The notes under the pieces are model-generated. The model was not told the origin of the DNA and searched no databases. It saw only the letters and a program-made list of their open reading frames with translations. From NCBI RefSeq assembly GCF_014217215.1, contig NZ_CP056080.1, positions 2,356,001-2,420,000 on the forward strand: a stretch of DNA of 64,000 bases. Direction: 5' to 3'. Positions 49,045 to 57,877 of this stretch are shown in pieces; the first letter of the stretch is position 1; every line of letters begins with the position of its first letter. Made by a program: the position numbers and the translations under genes. The stretch comes from Rothia nasimurium. GTDB lineage: Bacteria > Actinomycetota > Actinomycetes > Actinomycetales > Micrococcaceae.

Positions 49045-50484
49045 CTACAGGGTTGTTGACCCCTTGGGTAGGGGCAGGGCCAGGGTCAGGCGGGTGGGGC
49101 CACCGGCAGGGGAATCCACCTGCACCGTGCCACCCAGGGCGGCTGCGCGTTCTACCAGGCCGGCGAGGCCGGTGCCGCGGGCGGGGTCAGCGCCGCCGAT
49201 GCCGTTGTCCTCGGCCGTGACCACCAGGGACTCACCAGCGACAAACGCTGACAGTGAGACGAACTGGGCCTGGGCGTGCTTGAGGGTGTTGGTCAGAGCC
49301 TCGTTGACGGTGTAGTAGGCAGTGCGCTCGATGTCGCGCGGCAGGCGGGCGGGGGCGTCGTAGGTCAGGTGGACCGGCAGGACGCTGTGGCGCACCAGTT
49401 CTTCCAGGGCGGCTTTGAGGCCGTGGTCTTCGAGCACTGCCGGGTAGATGCCGCGGACGGTGTCGCGCAGGGTCTGCTGGGCGTGGGAAAGCTGGGTGCG
49501 GGCCTCGGTGACGTGGTTGAGCAGGGCTGCGGCGCGGGCGTCCTGGGTGTCGGCAGCCAGGTTCTTCGCTTCCATTTCGGCTAGGCCAAGGCGCAGGTTG
49601 AGGTTGACCAGTTCCTGCTGGACGCCGTCGTGCAGGTTGCGTTCGATACGGCGGCGTTCGCCCTCAAAGGCGTCGACGATGGTAGCGCGGGAGGCGGTCA
49701 GGCGGGCCAGTTCGCGTTCCTGTTCTTCGGGGCGGGAGGACAGGATCAGCTTGGAGAGGCTAGCACCGGTGGCGGCCAGCAGGCCGTTGACGTAGGCAAA
49801 GATGATGAGCAGGACGGGGATAGCTGCCAGGGGGACCCACCAGTACTGGGAAGTAACCTCAACCATCTGGCCGGCTGAGGGGAGAAAACCCTGGTTGATG
49901 TAGTAGTCCAGCTCCCCCTGGGAGTAGAGGGACAGATGCTGCCAGTCGAGGTAGAGCCTATTGCCATTACCCAGATAGTAGGCAAGAGCCCCTGCACTGC
50001 CAAGTGCCATAATCTGGAGGAAGAGCACGGCACCGGCGATCCAGCCCCAAAGGGTGGTCAGGGCCAGGGAGCCAACTTCGCGCCAGGTAGCAATCTCTTT
50101 GAGGCGGAAGAGGACTCCCTCCCAGAAGCTGGCGTTGGGGTAGTCAACGTGGCCGTTGGCAATCACTCCGTGGCCGGTCTTGGCCAGGCGCCAGCGCTCA
50201 TAGACCGCAAACCCGATAGCAGCAAAGGGTAGAACCGCAATACCGATAATGGAAGCGGTCAGGCCGGTCACCAGGGAGGCAATGATACCCTGGGCTACCA
50301 GCACGGCAAACGCGATCCAGGGGCCAGCAGTGAAAATATAGAAGGGGTTAGCCATACGGCGCCACAGGCTCTTGACGGGCTTGGGCTGGTCAGCAGGGTC
50401 AGTATCAAAGGACGCCGGTGCTTGGCTCCCTGCCGCGGGCGCGGCAGGTGCAGCGTCGTGCAGGGTGTAATCGGTGCTTGTCAT
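49045..50484 (-). CDS. Sensor histidine kinase, HisKA_3 family
   Basis: This 479-aa membrane kinase forms the two-component pair with the NarL-type regulator. Several helices occupy the first half (FTAGPWIAFAVLVAQGIIASLV and AIPVLLIIFAYVNGLLAA). The dimerisation helix RRRIERNLHDGVQQELVNL contains the phospho-acceptor His. The ATPase part shows NEALTNTLKHA and DNGIGGADPARGTGLAGLVERAAALGG. It probably autophosphorylates on that His and passes the phosphate to the regulator. The signal is unknown. The long hydrophilic loop between helices has no domain I recognise. Confidence 0.93.
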   Translation of the reverse strand: MTSTDYTLHDAAPAAPAAGSQAPASFDTDPADQPKPVKSLWRRMANPFYIFTAGPWIAFAVLVAQGIIASLVTGLTASIIGIAVLPFAAIGFAVYERWRLAKTGHGVIANGHVDYPNASFWEGVLFRLKEIATWREVGSLALTTLWGWIAGAVLFLQIMALGSAGALAYYLGNGNRLYLDWQHLSLYSQGELDYYINQGFLPSAGQMVEVTSQYWWVPLAAIPVLLIIFAYVNGLLAATGASLSKLILSSRPEEQERELARLTASRATIVDAFEGERRRIERNLHDGVQQELVNLNLRLGLAEMEAKNLAADTQDARAAALLNHVTEARTQLSHAQQTLRDTVRGIYPAVLEDHGLKAALEELVRHSVLPVHLTYDAPARLPRDIERTAYYTVNEALTNTLKHAQAQFVSLSAFVAGESLVVTAEDNGIGGADPARGTGLAGLVERAAALGGTVQVDSPAGGPTRLTLALPLPKGSTTL

Positions 50485-50575
50485 GCTTCTATTCTTTCGC
50501 GGCTACCGCCCGCACACAGTGGGGCGGTCTCTACTCTTACTCGACCCGCACCCCAGCTGCCAGGTAGAGCTAGCT

Positions 50576-51163
50576 CTACCTCGGGCGTCCTGACCGCCTC
50601 TTCAACACCTTATCGGCACCCACTACCCCGCGCAGCAGCTGCGGATCGATCTCCACGCCCTCACGCACAATCGACAGCTGGCCGGTAGCCTCCAGCACCA
50701 CGCACTGCACCTGACTCAGCTGCGATACCCCGGCCTTCCGCAGGGCCGCATACACCTCAGCCGGCGCCAAATGCGAGCGCTTCAAATGGCGCACCACGAA
50801 CTTGCCATGAGCCATAATCACCCGGGGCTTGTGATTGATGTGCCGGATGCCGGTCACCGACTGCACCGCACCAAAAATACTCTCCAGCAGCATGAGCGTG
50901 CCCAGCCCCACCATGCCAGACGCCAGCGTCGGCGGGTGCCCAATAATCACGCGGCCAGCCACCGCGCCAAACATAATGATGATGACCGCATCAAAACCGT
51001 TCCAGCCGCTCAGCACCCGCACCCCAAAGATACGCACCAGCACCAAAAAGGTCAGGTAGATACCCAGGGCAGAGAGCATCACAATCGGAATACGCCAGGG
51101 CTCAATACCCAGATACTCAATCAGGGCAGGCCCCCACCCCTGCGGCGGCTCAAACACAGTCAC
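50576..51163 (-). CDS. DUF421 (YetF-like) membrane protein
   Basis: This 195-aa protein starts with three membrane helices (IVMLSALGIYLTFLVLVRIFG and AVIIIMFGAVAGRVIIG) and then a cytoplasmic DUF421 domain with KPRVIMAHGKFVVRHLKRSHLAPAEVYAALRKAGVSQLSQVQCVVLEATGQLSI in parts. The GTG start has a GAGGGGA ribosome site. It ends 17 bases upstream of hemD in minus-strand reading order, so the two may be co-transcribed with hemD first. Function in this family is not established. Confidence 0.85.
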   Translation of the reverse strand: MTVFEPPQGWGPALIEYLGIEPWRIPIVMLSALGIYLTFLVLVRIFGVRVLSGWNGFDAVIIIMFGAVAGRVIIGHPPTLASGMVGLGTLMLLESIFGAVQSVTGIRHINHKPRVIMAHGKFVVRHLKRSHLAPAEVYAALRKAGVSQLSQVQCVVLEATGQLSIVREGVEIDPQLLRGVVGADKVLKRRSGRPR

Positions 51164-51180
51164 CAGTCCCCTCTCGTCGT

Positions 51181-52038
51181 CTACCTGCTGGCAGCAAGGG
51201 CCGCGGTCAGCTCCTTCACCAGCGCCCCCAGACGGAAACGCTCAGGAGCCACAGGCACAATACCTACCTCTTCAAGAGGCTCAGCCGTCACCGGCCCCAC
51301 AGCAGCAGCAATAGTCCCCGCTTTAAAAGCCTCAACCACCTGCGGCAACACCCCGCGAGCCGACGCCACCTTAAACAGGGCAGACACCGCAGGAGCAGCA
51401 GTAAACGTCACCGCATCCAGCTCAGCGCTCACCAGGGCATCAATCAACTCATCCACCAACTCAGGACGCTCAGGAGCCTCCCACCGATGCGGCACCACAG
51501 CCGTCACCCGCGCCCCCGCATCCACCAAACGCCGTTCCTCGGCGGCATCCGGCGACCCGTGCTGCTGCACCACCACATGCAACCCAGCCACACCACGCTC
51601 AAGCGCCAAATCCACCAAAGCCGACGTACGCTCCTGCACCGCCATACCAGCGTCCTCAAACCCCAAACCACGCACCGCACCCCGGCCCTTAGCGCCACGC
51701 ACCAAAATCGTAGCCCCCGCAAGAGCCTGCCGCAGCTGCTCCTCAAGGCCGCGCTCACGGGCAGAATCAAACCAGCCATTCAGGCCGTAACCGGTAGTGA
51801 CCAGCAGGACGTCGGGGTGGTTAGCAATGATGTGGTCGGTGGCCGCGTGCAGCTCGGTATCGTCTGCTACCGGCACGATACGGACGGTGGGGGCCACCAG
51901 TACACGCGCCCCCTGCCGCTCGAAAGCAGCAACCTGCTCCTGAATACGACGGGAGGCCGTCACAGCAATGGTCTTACCGGCCAGCAGACCGGCATCGGGA
52001 GCGGCGGACGCGCGGGGTGAGGAAGCTGAGGAAGTCAT
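51181..52038 (-). CDS. hemD: Uroporphyrinogen-III synthase family protein
   Basis: This 285-aa protein has the HemD fold, with GKTIAVTASRRIQEQVAAFERQGARVLVAPTVRIVP at the start of the first lobe and AVTFTAAPAVSALFKVA in the second, plus AAAVGPVTAEPLEEVG near the end. Uroporphyrinogen-III synthase closes hydroxymethylbilane in heme and corrin synthesis. No other heme gene is adjacent. Related actinobacterial proteins can also carry a DNA-binding C-terminus, but this one is too short for it. So the catalytic role is likely but not certain. Confidence 0.8.
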   Translation of the reverse strand: MTSSASSPRASAAPDAGLLAGKTIAVTASRRIQEQVAAFERQGARVLVAPTVRIVPVADDTELHAATDHIIANHPDVLLVTTGYGLNGWFDSARERGLEEQLRQALAGATILVRGAKGRGAVRGLGFEDAGMAVQERTSALVDLALERGVAGLHVVVQQHGSPDAAEERRLVDAGARVTAVVPHRWEAPERPELVDELIDALVSAELDAVTFTAAPAVSALFKVASARGVLPQVVEAFKAGTIAAAVGPVTAEPLEEVGIVPVAPERFRLGALVKELTAALAASR

Positions 52039-52076
52039 AACACCAGGGTACCGCCGGGGTGGAACACTGGGTAGAA

Positions 52077-52742
52077 CTATCCCAAACGCTTAGAACCTTC
52101 ACGCACGCTCAAAGGGGCCATGCGGGTGCCGTAGCGGGCGATGAAGTCTGCGACCCAGGCGGGATCGGTCTTGGAGTATTCACGCAAGGACCATCCGATG
52201 GCCTTATTGATAAAGAACTCCCTAGAGCCAAAGTTTAGGGTGATGATTTTTTCGAGCAGGACGGTATCGGTAGCGGCCTTGCGGGGGCGCTGATGGTCAA
52301 TGGCGACGCGACGGACCCACATGTTGGCGTCCTGCGCCCAGGCAAGAATGAGGTCGTCGTTGGGGTTGCGCCAGAGGATCTCGCCGACCATGGTGTCGAG
52401 GCGGTCAACGGTGTCCCACCAGCTTTTCTCTTCGATGAGACCCCGCAACCAGTCGATGTCTTCAGGTTCGAGGTAGCGGCGCAGGGCGTGTAGATAGTCG
52501 AGCGCGGCGTACTGGAATTCCCGTTCCGGGGCCTGCCAGCAGGCCTCAACGAAGCTGCGGTCTATGCCCTGAGTCTTAGCTTCTACCCGGGCCTCTGCCA
52601 GCAGGAGTTTGATGAGTTCCCGGCGCTGCGGGGTTTTAATTCCCAGGAAGGGGAATTGATTGCGCATGTAGGCAGCCATGGGGGCGGCGTTGGCGGGATT
52701 GGACGCCGCAACCAGGGTTTCATGCAGGGTAGAGAAGTTCAT
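52077..52742 (-). CDS. AlkD-like DNA glycosylase
   Basis: This 221-aa HEAT-like repeat protein removes alkylated bases such as 3- and 7-methylpurines from DNA. Family marks are MRNQFPFLGIKTPQRREL, EREFQYAALDYLHAL, IEEKSWWDTVDRLDTMVGEI and FFINKAIGWSLREYSKTDP, with the Trp-Trp-Asp (WWDT) and the conserved Arg and Trp of the active face. The length fits. It is transcribed away from the TetR gene, which starts on the other strand after about 140 bp with repeated ACAGGTGGGGA sequences. It probably belongs to a small minus-strand run with hemD and the DUF421 gene. Confidence 0.93.
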   Translation of the reverse strand: MNFSTLHETLVAASNPANAAPMAAYMRNQFPFLGIKTPQRRELIKLLLAEARVEAKTQGIDRSFVEACWQAPEREFQYAALDYLHALRRYLEPEDIDWLRGLIEEKSWWDTVDRLDTMVGEILWRNPNDDLILAWAQDANMWVRRVAIDHQRPRKAATDTVLLEKIITLNFGSREFFINKAIGWSLREYSKTDPAWVADFIARYGTRMAPLSVREGSKRLG

Positions 52743-52804
52743 GGGGCTCTTTCAGGTGATGAGTTATCGGGGTTTGCGAACGGGTCTTTTAGTTCACCCT
52801 ACAT

Positions 52805-52875
52805 AATTCAACAGGTGGGGATATTATTCTACACTTGATGAATTTTATCTACAGGTGGGGAATTTTGGGTAGACT
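52805..52875 (+). promoter_or_regulatory. Putative operator repeats and leaderless promoter of the TetR gene
   Basis: ACAGGTGGGGA occurs at 52811-52821 and 52851-52861, 40 bp apart. TAGACT at 52870-52875 fits a -10 element, and the ATG begins seven bases further, predicting a leaderless mRNA. A -35 is not clear. The repeats could be operators for autoregulation or for the divergent AlkD-like gene. The same core occurs in the DnaA-box region at 2973 and 3251. Confidence 0.45.
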
Positions 52876-52881
52876 GGGCGT

Positions 52882-53562
52882 ATGGCAGCTCAGCACTCTA
52901 CTACTTCCGGCTCCCCCCGCGGACGACGCAGCGGCGGCACCCGCTCCCGTGACGACATTTTGCGGGCAGCTACCGCCCTCTTTGCTGAACACGGGTTCGA
53001 GGGTACTTCTGTTCGAGCTATCGCCGCGCAGGCCCAGGTTGACCCCGCCCTCATTCGACATTTCTTTGGATCAAAAGAAGTGCTCTTTACCGCCCTACTC
53101 AACGAGGTGATGGAGCTTTCAACCCAGCAGGCCACAACACCCAGCAGTGGCGACCGGGCTACCGATCTTGTCGCGACCTACCTGCGCCTGTGGGAATCAC
53201 CCGAGACAGGGCCGTTGCTTATAGGTCTAGTTCGTTCGGCTCTTGCGTCAGCCACGGGGGTACCCGCCATCAAGGAAGCTCTAGCGCGGCACCTTACCCA
53301 AAGCTGTGCCGACCCGCTGAAGCCTAGCCTGGATGAGGCGTCCGCAGAGCTCCTCAGCGCCCACCTGTTAGGGGTAGCGGTAGGACGCTACCTTCTGGGG
53401 CTCCCCCACCTTGCCGCGCTCAGCACCGATGAACTGGTTGAACGCACCGCACCTGCCGTTCGAAGCTACCTTGAGGGAAATTCTCGCTCCCGTAAGACCC
53501 GGCCCGAGTCGAAAAAGAAGAGCCCCCAGGAGCAGCTGTCGCTGTTTGACGGCCTCTTCTAA
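52882..53562 (+). CDS. TetR family transcriptional regulator
   Basis: This 226-aa regulator has the TetR helix-turn-helix near the N-terminus: SRDDILRAATALFAEHGFEGTSVRAIAAQAQVDPALIRHFFGSKEVLFTALL in stretches. The remaining two thirds form the effector-binding domain. The target and ligand are unknown. The start is predicted to be leaderless, because TAGACT sits six bases before the ATG. The C-terminus is basic, and the last codons overlap the terminator stem. It is divergent from the AlkD-like gene and convergent with dnaB. Confidence 0.92.
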   Translation: MAAQHSTTSGSPRGRRSGGTRSRDDILRAATALFAEHGFEGTSVRAIAAQAQVDPALIRHFFGSKEVLFTALLNEVMELSTQQATTPSSGDRATDLVATYLRLWESPETGPLLIGLVRSALASATGVPAIKEALARHLTQSCADPLKPSLDEASAELLSAHLLGVAVGRYLLGLPHLAALSTDELVERTAPAVRSYLEGNSRSRKTRPESKKKSPQEQLSLFDGLF

Positions 53563-53596
53563 CGAGAGGGCCGACTCCTGGGGGGCTTGTTTTTAG
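53520..53596. terminator. Terminator between tetR and dnaB, overlapping the tetR 3' end
   Basis: AGCCCCCAGGAG inside the tetR coding region pairs with CTCCTGGGGGGCT after the stop, with an inner GGCCTCTT/AGAGGGCC helix. TTGTTTTT follows on the plus strand. Confidence 0.75.
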
Positions 53597-53603
53597 GCTG
53601 CGG

Positions 53604-56600
53604 TTAGAAGGTCTCGGTGCCGGTGTAAGAATCGTGCACCATGTTGGCAAAGCGCGAGTAGTGGCCCTGGAAGGCGACCGCGATGGTCTTGGTGGGGCCG
53701 TTACGGTGCTTAGCGACGATGACGTCCGCCTCGCCTGCGCGGGTTGATTCTTTCTCGTAGTAGTCCTCGCGGTGCAAGAGAATGACCATGTCAGCGTCCT
53801 GCTCAATCGAGTTATGGACAGTGATGCCGTTGGCGATGAAATTGTGGTTCCCTAACACAGTAGCGTCGAAGACCTCTTCTTCCCCCTCGTACTCGATAGA
53901 GGTGACGGTGTCCCAGAAAAGGTCATTGACCGCAAGCATATCGAGCTCAGCGGCATCAAGGATGCTAGCTACCTTTGCTAAACGAGAGCGGGACGGTGCG
54001 CTTTTGTAGTAGGCCGAACCACAATACTTTGAACCCATGGCAGCTTGGAATTCACGATGCGTCATTCCCTTCTCAGACAGGATTTTCTTAACATCATCCC
54101 ACACCTGCACCGGAGCAGTATCAACGTTGGTGTTAGAGCGAACGCCTTCAGCAGTAATTGCCACAAGCAGTTTCTCGCAACTCTTAGCGCGTTCCCCGTA
54201 AACAGAGATTTCACGCAAGAAGCGAAGCTGTTCATCGCGTCCGGAGATATCGAGACTATACCCCTGACGGTACTCGCCCTTAATGGTGGTACCGCGAACA
54301 CGAGAGTTAATACCAAACCGCAAAAGCAGAAGAGACAGCTGGTCTAGCATGACACGAGAAGTTGAGGCGTAGTAAATACGTCCTGAACGCCCGTTCTTAT
54401 TTACAGTAACAGAGCCATCAGTTGCCCATAGATGTCTGATAAAGAGAGCAATCTGCTGTTTAGGCAGGGCAAAAACCTGATCTGGAATAAATTTTTCCCA
54501 CGACCGCTTATCGAAAAGACCTAAATCATCGAGCCACGCAGCGAGCGGGTTCCGCTTACCGTGGGTTAGCTTCTCCGGCGAGCGCAGTCGCAAAGAAGTG
54601 CAACGCGCCGCTTCGTGGGTATCCCTGACGCTTTCAATTCCGAATTGCTTGTATGCAGATTCAGCAACTATAGAGAGGTTCTCTTCATCAATAGATGCAT
54701 AACGAATTGGCTGTCGAGCTAAGACAGATCCATCACCAATCATGTGAGCCAGCAAAATGACCTGCTCGTCGCTCCAGTGCGTCCGGGCAGACGGCCCGTT
54801 AACGTGGCGGGGTACGCCCAAACGATCGCCCACAGCAAGCTCACCCAGCCCCTTCCAACCTGTGTACGTAAAGAAGGGGTGATTAGCGGTAGCGCGCAGG
54901 GTCTTACCCGAAGCTAGCGTTAGACGATACACAGGTTTCACGCCCGTAGAAAAGACGTGGGTCAGGTGCCGCTCCACAAAACGCATATCGTCCCCCAGGG
55001 ACCATACCGGGACGTCCTGAGCGCCCTGCTCAAAAAGCTCACCCATCGTTGTTTCAGCTCCCGTATCAGAACGAAGCACACGAGTATCGGCAGTCAGACA
55101 GCCCGACTCGCGAAGGTCCGATACCTGCGGCTTCTTGTCGGTACGCTGCTCAGAGCCACGGTTCAGCTGCGAGAGGGCAATCAGGGGCACCTCAAGCTCC
55201 TTAGCCATCAGCTTGAGGGCACGCGAGAACTCCGAAACTTCCTGCTGGCGCGACTCAACCTTCTTGCCCGAGCTCATCAGCTGCAGGTAGTCCAGAACAA
55301 TCAGTTTGAGGTTATTCTTCTGCTTCAGGCGGCGGGCCTTAGCGCGAATCTCCATCAGGGTCATGTTGGGTGAATCGTCGATAAAGAGCGGAGCGGAGTC
55401 CATCTTGCCCATGGCGGTAGCAATCTTGGCCCACTGGTCATCGTCCAGCTTGCCCTTACGCAAATCAGACAGATTAATGCCAGCCTCAGCCGACAGAATC
55501 TTCATCGCAATTTCGTTGCGACCCATTTCCAGGGAGAAGAACACCGTGGTCATACCGTGCTTAATGGCAGCAGACCTGGCTATGTCTAGGGCAAACGTAG
55601 AATTATGGGTGGGCACAAAAGCGCGAGAAGCTAAGAAAAGATGCTGCTCATTATCTACCTCAATACAGCGCACTGGTACAGAATCAACAGGCTCCACAGC
55701 AACAATGTAGCGAGAGCTCTGCTTAGCGGTCGGACGGGCATTGCGGTCACGGTGCATCTGATTCTTGCGAGACAGAGCAAAAACAGAATCAGAGGAAGAG
55801 AAGGTCAGCTTGTAGGCCGTCGACGTAGCCTCGCTACTGCCCTTGACCTTTTTCGTTGCCATACCCGTGCGGTACCCCAAAGAAAGCGCCAGCTCCTGGG
55901 TATCGTATGCCAGCTGGCGGTTCGTAACCGTGAACTGAATACACCCGGTGTTTGTAACGGTGCCGTCGCTATCGAGCAGCCCTGCCAACAAAGCTCGGCG
56001 CTGCGCTTCAGAGGCCCGTAGATACCGCATAGGAATGTGCTTATTATTCAGAACGCCCAGAGTGCACAGGCTCTCAGCACTCGGAGCCAAGGCTGTTGAG
56101 TCATCACCCAACCAAATTCCCAGAGTATAGGGGGCGACCAGCAGGTCAGCTTCGGGTAGCTGGAGCGGACGGGTGTTAGCAATGGAGTGGTTGGCTCGAC
56201 GGTCAGCCGTCACGCAGCGAACCGTCTCACGAATCTCAGCGGTGGTGCGCACCTGCGCGCCCACAGACGTCCGCACACGCCCCCCACCTGAACCTGCCAG
56301 AGCTGACGAGCGTGCTCGACGGGACGCGCGGGTTTCGGTGAGCCACTGGTGCTCGGCGTCCGCGATAATCTCGGTTCCGTCATCAAAAATGACCTTGAAG
56401 CAGGGACGCCCGGTCATCACGTCGGTAGCGTTCGTGACGGTCGTAGGGTACCCGTCTGCGCCCAGAACGGTGTCGCCCACGCGGATATTGCCCATGGTGG
56501 TCCAGCCTGTGGGGGTGGGGATAGGGGTATCAAGGGCGAGCGCTTTACCCATCGCCGGACGCGCCGCGATCACGATCATCTGCCCGGCCTGCAGGCCGGC

Positions 56601-57200
56601 GGTGAGCTCGTCGAACTCGATGAAGCCGGTGGGCACGCCGTGGATGCCGCCGTCGCGGGAGCCGTTGGCCTCAATCTCTTCGACCGTGCTGTTCATGGCC
56701 TCAGAAAGGGGGATGTAGTCTTCCTTGGTGTTGTTGGCAGAGACACCGTAAATCTCAGCCTGGGCTGCGTTGACCAGAGCCTCGGCCTCGCCGTCGCCGG
56801 AGTAGCCCAGCTGCACAATTTTGGTACCAGCCTCAACCAGGCGGCGCAGCATGGCGCGTTCGGCCACGATTTCGGCGTAGAACCCGGCGTTAGCAGCGGT
56901 GGGGACGCCCGCAATCAGGGAGTGCAGGTAGGCTGCCCCGCCCACGCGGTTCAGTTCGCCGCGCTTGGTCAGCTCGTCGGCTACGGTGATGGCGTCCGCC
57001 GGCTCGCCGTGCCCGTAGAGGTGGATGATGGCCTCATAGATCATCTCGTGGGCGGGCTTGTAGAAGTCAGCGCCGCCGCCGATGACCTCAACAACGTCGG
57101 CGATGGCGTCTTTGGAGAGCATCATGCCGCCCAGTACCGACTGCTCGGCGGTGTCGTCGTGCGGTGGTGTGCGGACGAACTCAGACTGGCTCTCAGACAA
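53604..57200 (-). CDS. dnaB: Replicative DNA helicase DnaB with two inteins
   Basis: The 1198-aa precursor would be spliced to a mature helicase of about 454 aa. The helicase parts are residues 1-219 (MSESQSEFVRTPPHDDTAEQSVLGGMML at the start, ending at the P-loop GK), 534-700 (STFALDIARSAA to RESG) and 1131-1198 (SIEQDADMVILLHRE to the end). DnaB unwinds DNA ahead of the replication fork as a hexamer. The first intein sits in the Walker A motif and the second in the conserved RESG|SIEQDAD motif, both known DnaB intein sites. An immediate start upstream agrees with DnaB N-termini. The gene runs toward the tetR terminator. In relatives it often follows rplI directly, but here about 6.6 kb of other genes separate the two. 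Confidence 0.95.
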   Translation of the reverse strand: MSESQSEFVRTPPHDDTAEQSVLGGMMLSKDAIADVVEVIGGGADFYKPAHEMIYEAIIHLYGHGEPADAITVADELTKRGELNRVGGAAYLHSLIAGVPTAANAGFYAEIVAERAMLRRLVEAGTKIVQLGYSGDGEAEALVNAAQAEIYGVSANNTKEDYIPLSEAMNSTVEEIEANGSRDGGIHGVPTGFIEFDELTAGLQAGQMIVIAARPAMGKALALDTPIPTPTGWTTMGNIRVGDTVLGADGYPTTVTNATDVMTGRPCFKVIFDDGTEIIADAEHQWLTETRASRRARSSALAGSGGGRVRTSVGAQVRTTAEIRETVRCVTADRRANHSIANTRPLQLPEADLLVAPYTLGIWLGDDSTALAPSAESLCTLGVLNNKHIPMRYLRASEAQRRALLAGLLDSDGTVTNTGCIQFTVTNRQLAYDTQELALSLGYRTGMATKKVKGSSEATSTAYKLTFSSSDSVFALSRKNQMHRDRNARPTAKQSSRYIVAVEPVDSVPVRCIEVDNEQHLFLASRAFVPTHNSTFALDIARSAAIKHGMTTVFFSLEMGRNEIAMKILSAEAGINLSDLRKGKLDDDQWAKIATAMGKMDSAPLFIDDSPNMTLMEIRAKARRLKQKNNLKLIVLDYLQLMSSGKKVESRQQEVSEFSRALKLMAKELEVPLIALSQLNRGSEQRTDKKPQVSDLRESGCLTADTRVLRSDTGAETTMGELFEQGAQDVPVWSLGDDMRFVERHLTHVFSTGVKPVYRLTLASGKTLRATANHPFFTYTGWKGLGELAVGDRLGVPRHVNGPSARTHWSDEQVILLAHMIGDGSVLARQPIRYASIDEENLSIVAESAYKQFGIESVRDTHEAARCTSLRLRSPEKLTHGKRNPLAAWLDDLGLFDKRSWEKFIPDQVFALPKQQIALFIRHLWATDGSVTVNKNGRSGRIYYASTSRVMLDQLSLLLLRFGINSRVRGTTIKGEYRQGYSLDISGRDEQLRFLREISVYGERAKSCEKLLVAITAEGVRSNTNVDTAPVQVWDDVKKILSEKGMTHREFQAAMGSKYCGSAYYKSAPSRSRLAKVASILDAAELDMLAVNDLFWDTVTSIEYEGEEEVFDATVLGNHNFIANGITVHNSIEQDADMVILLHREDYYEKESTRAGEADVIVAKHRNGPTKTIAVAFQGHYSRFANMVHDSYTGTETF
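53811..55100 (-). other. DnaB intein 2 (class 1, residues 701-1130)
   Basis: This 430-aa intein starts with Cys (CLTADTRVLRS) and ends with VHN before a Ser of the helicase, as in standard class 1 splicing. Block B is seen in ATANHPFFTY. Two LAGLIDADG-like motifs, LAHMIGDGSV and LWATDGSV, show an intact homing endonuclease domain with conserved Asp residues. It is inserted between RESG and SIEQDAD, the site used in Synechocystis and mycobacterial DnaB genes. Codon use is lower in GC than the helicase parts. Confidence 0.93.
55602..56543 (-). other. DnaB intein 1 (class 3 features, residues 220-533)
   Basis: This 314-aa intein begins with Ala (ALALDTPIPTPTGW) directly after the P-loop GK and ends VPTHN before Ser. 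It lacks the usual Cys or Ser at its first residue. Instead the class 3 marks are visible: Trp in block B (ADAEHQW), Cys in block F (RCIEVDNEQHLFL) and Thr in block G (PTHN). A LAGLIDADG endonuclease appears to be present (LGIWLGDDS and LAGLLDSDGTV). Splicing would go through the block F Cys. Matches to mycobacterial DnaB inteins at this site are from memory. Confidence 0.9.
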
Positions 57201-57284
57201 GGCGGCCCCCTCGGTGGTGAAGAATATGGTGAGCTTCTATCATCTCACCTGCGAGCGCCCGGAGACCACCGCTTCGCTGTGAGA

Positions 57285-57650
57285 CTAGATGCTGGTGAGG
57301 TAATAGTAGACGGCAAAGAGGGCATAGAGCAGTACCAGGGTGGGGGCGGTGGCTGCTGCGATAAGGCGGGAGCGGGAGGGGGCCCGGCGTAAGGCTACGA
57401 GGAGGCAGAAGTAGCCGGGGGCCAGGGCCACGATAGCAAGCAGGATATTGGCGCCGAAAGGGTCGTAGCTGAGTTCTACCCAGTCTTTAGCGACGGGCGC
57501 TCCTAGGAGGCCGAGAGGAACAGCGAGCAGGTGCGCTACGGGAGCCAGGAGGAGGACGACGCCGATAGCCGTCAGGATGGTGGCCGACTTAGCACTGTGG
57601 GGGTTGGCGGTGTGAAAACCGGTGATGTGAGGTTGGGGGACGTCTGACAT
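57285..57650 (-). CDS. Uncharacterised membrane protein (121 aa)
   Basis: This protein has three to four hydrophobic segments (ATILTAIGVVLLLAPVAHLLAVPLG, NILLAIVALAPGYFCLLVAL and PTLVLLYALFAVYYYL). The N-terminus is hydrophilic with several His and Pro residues. No family is recognised. Another small membrane protein gene starts about 150 bp upstream on the same strand, so the two may be co-transcribed. Confidence 0.65.
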   Translation of the reverse strand: MSDVPQPHITGFHTANPHSAKSATILTAIGVVLLLAPVAHLLAVPLGLLGAPVAKDWVELSYDPFGANILLAIVALAPGYFCLLVALRRAPSRSRLIAAATAPTLVLLYALFAVYYYLTSI

Positions 57651-57659
57651 GGGGTTCTC

Positions 57660-57803
57660 CTAGGGGTGCAGGGCCGGGCCTTGCAAGAAAAGGGCCCCTG
57701 CCCAGGCGATGAGCGTGAAAATCGCTAGGCTGAACCCGCCCCAGATCAGCCAGCAGGCGGCCTTTCCCAGTGGGGAGCTGGTTGGGGTGAAGGTAGCTGT
57801 CAT
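57660..57803 (-). CDS. Small membrane protein (47 aa)
   Basis: A short gene on the minus strand encodes a 47-aa protein starting MTATFTPTSSPLGK, with one membrane helix (LIWGGFSLAIFTLIAWAGALFL) and a short tail ending ALHP. A perfect AAGGAGG lies five bases before the ATG. The stop is about ten bases from the start of the 121-aa gene, and the spacing suggests an operon. No function is known. Confidence 0.7.
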   Translation of the reverse strand: MTATFTPTSSPLGKAACWLIWGGFSLAIFTLIAWAGALFLQGPALHP

Positions 57804-57877
57804 GGGTGCCTCCTTTGGTGTCACAACTGCATTGGTGTGATGGGCTTAACTTTATCTCGGTAGCATGGGTTCTAGCT

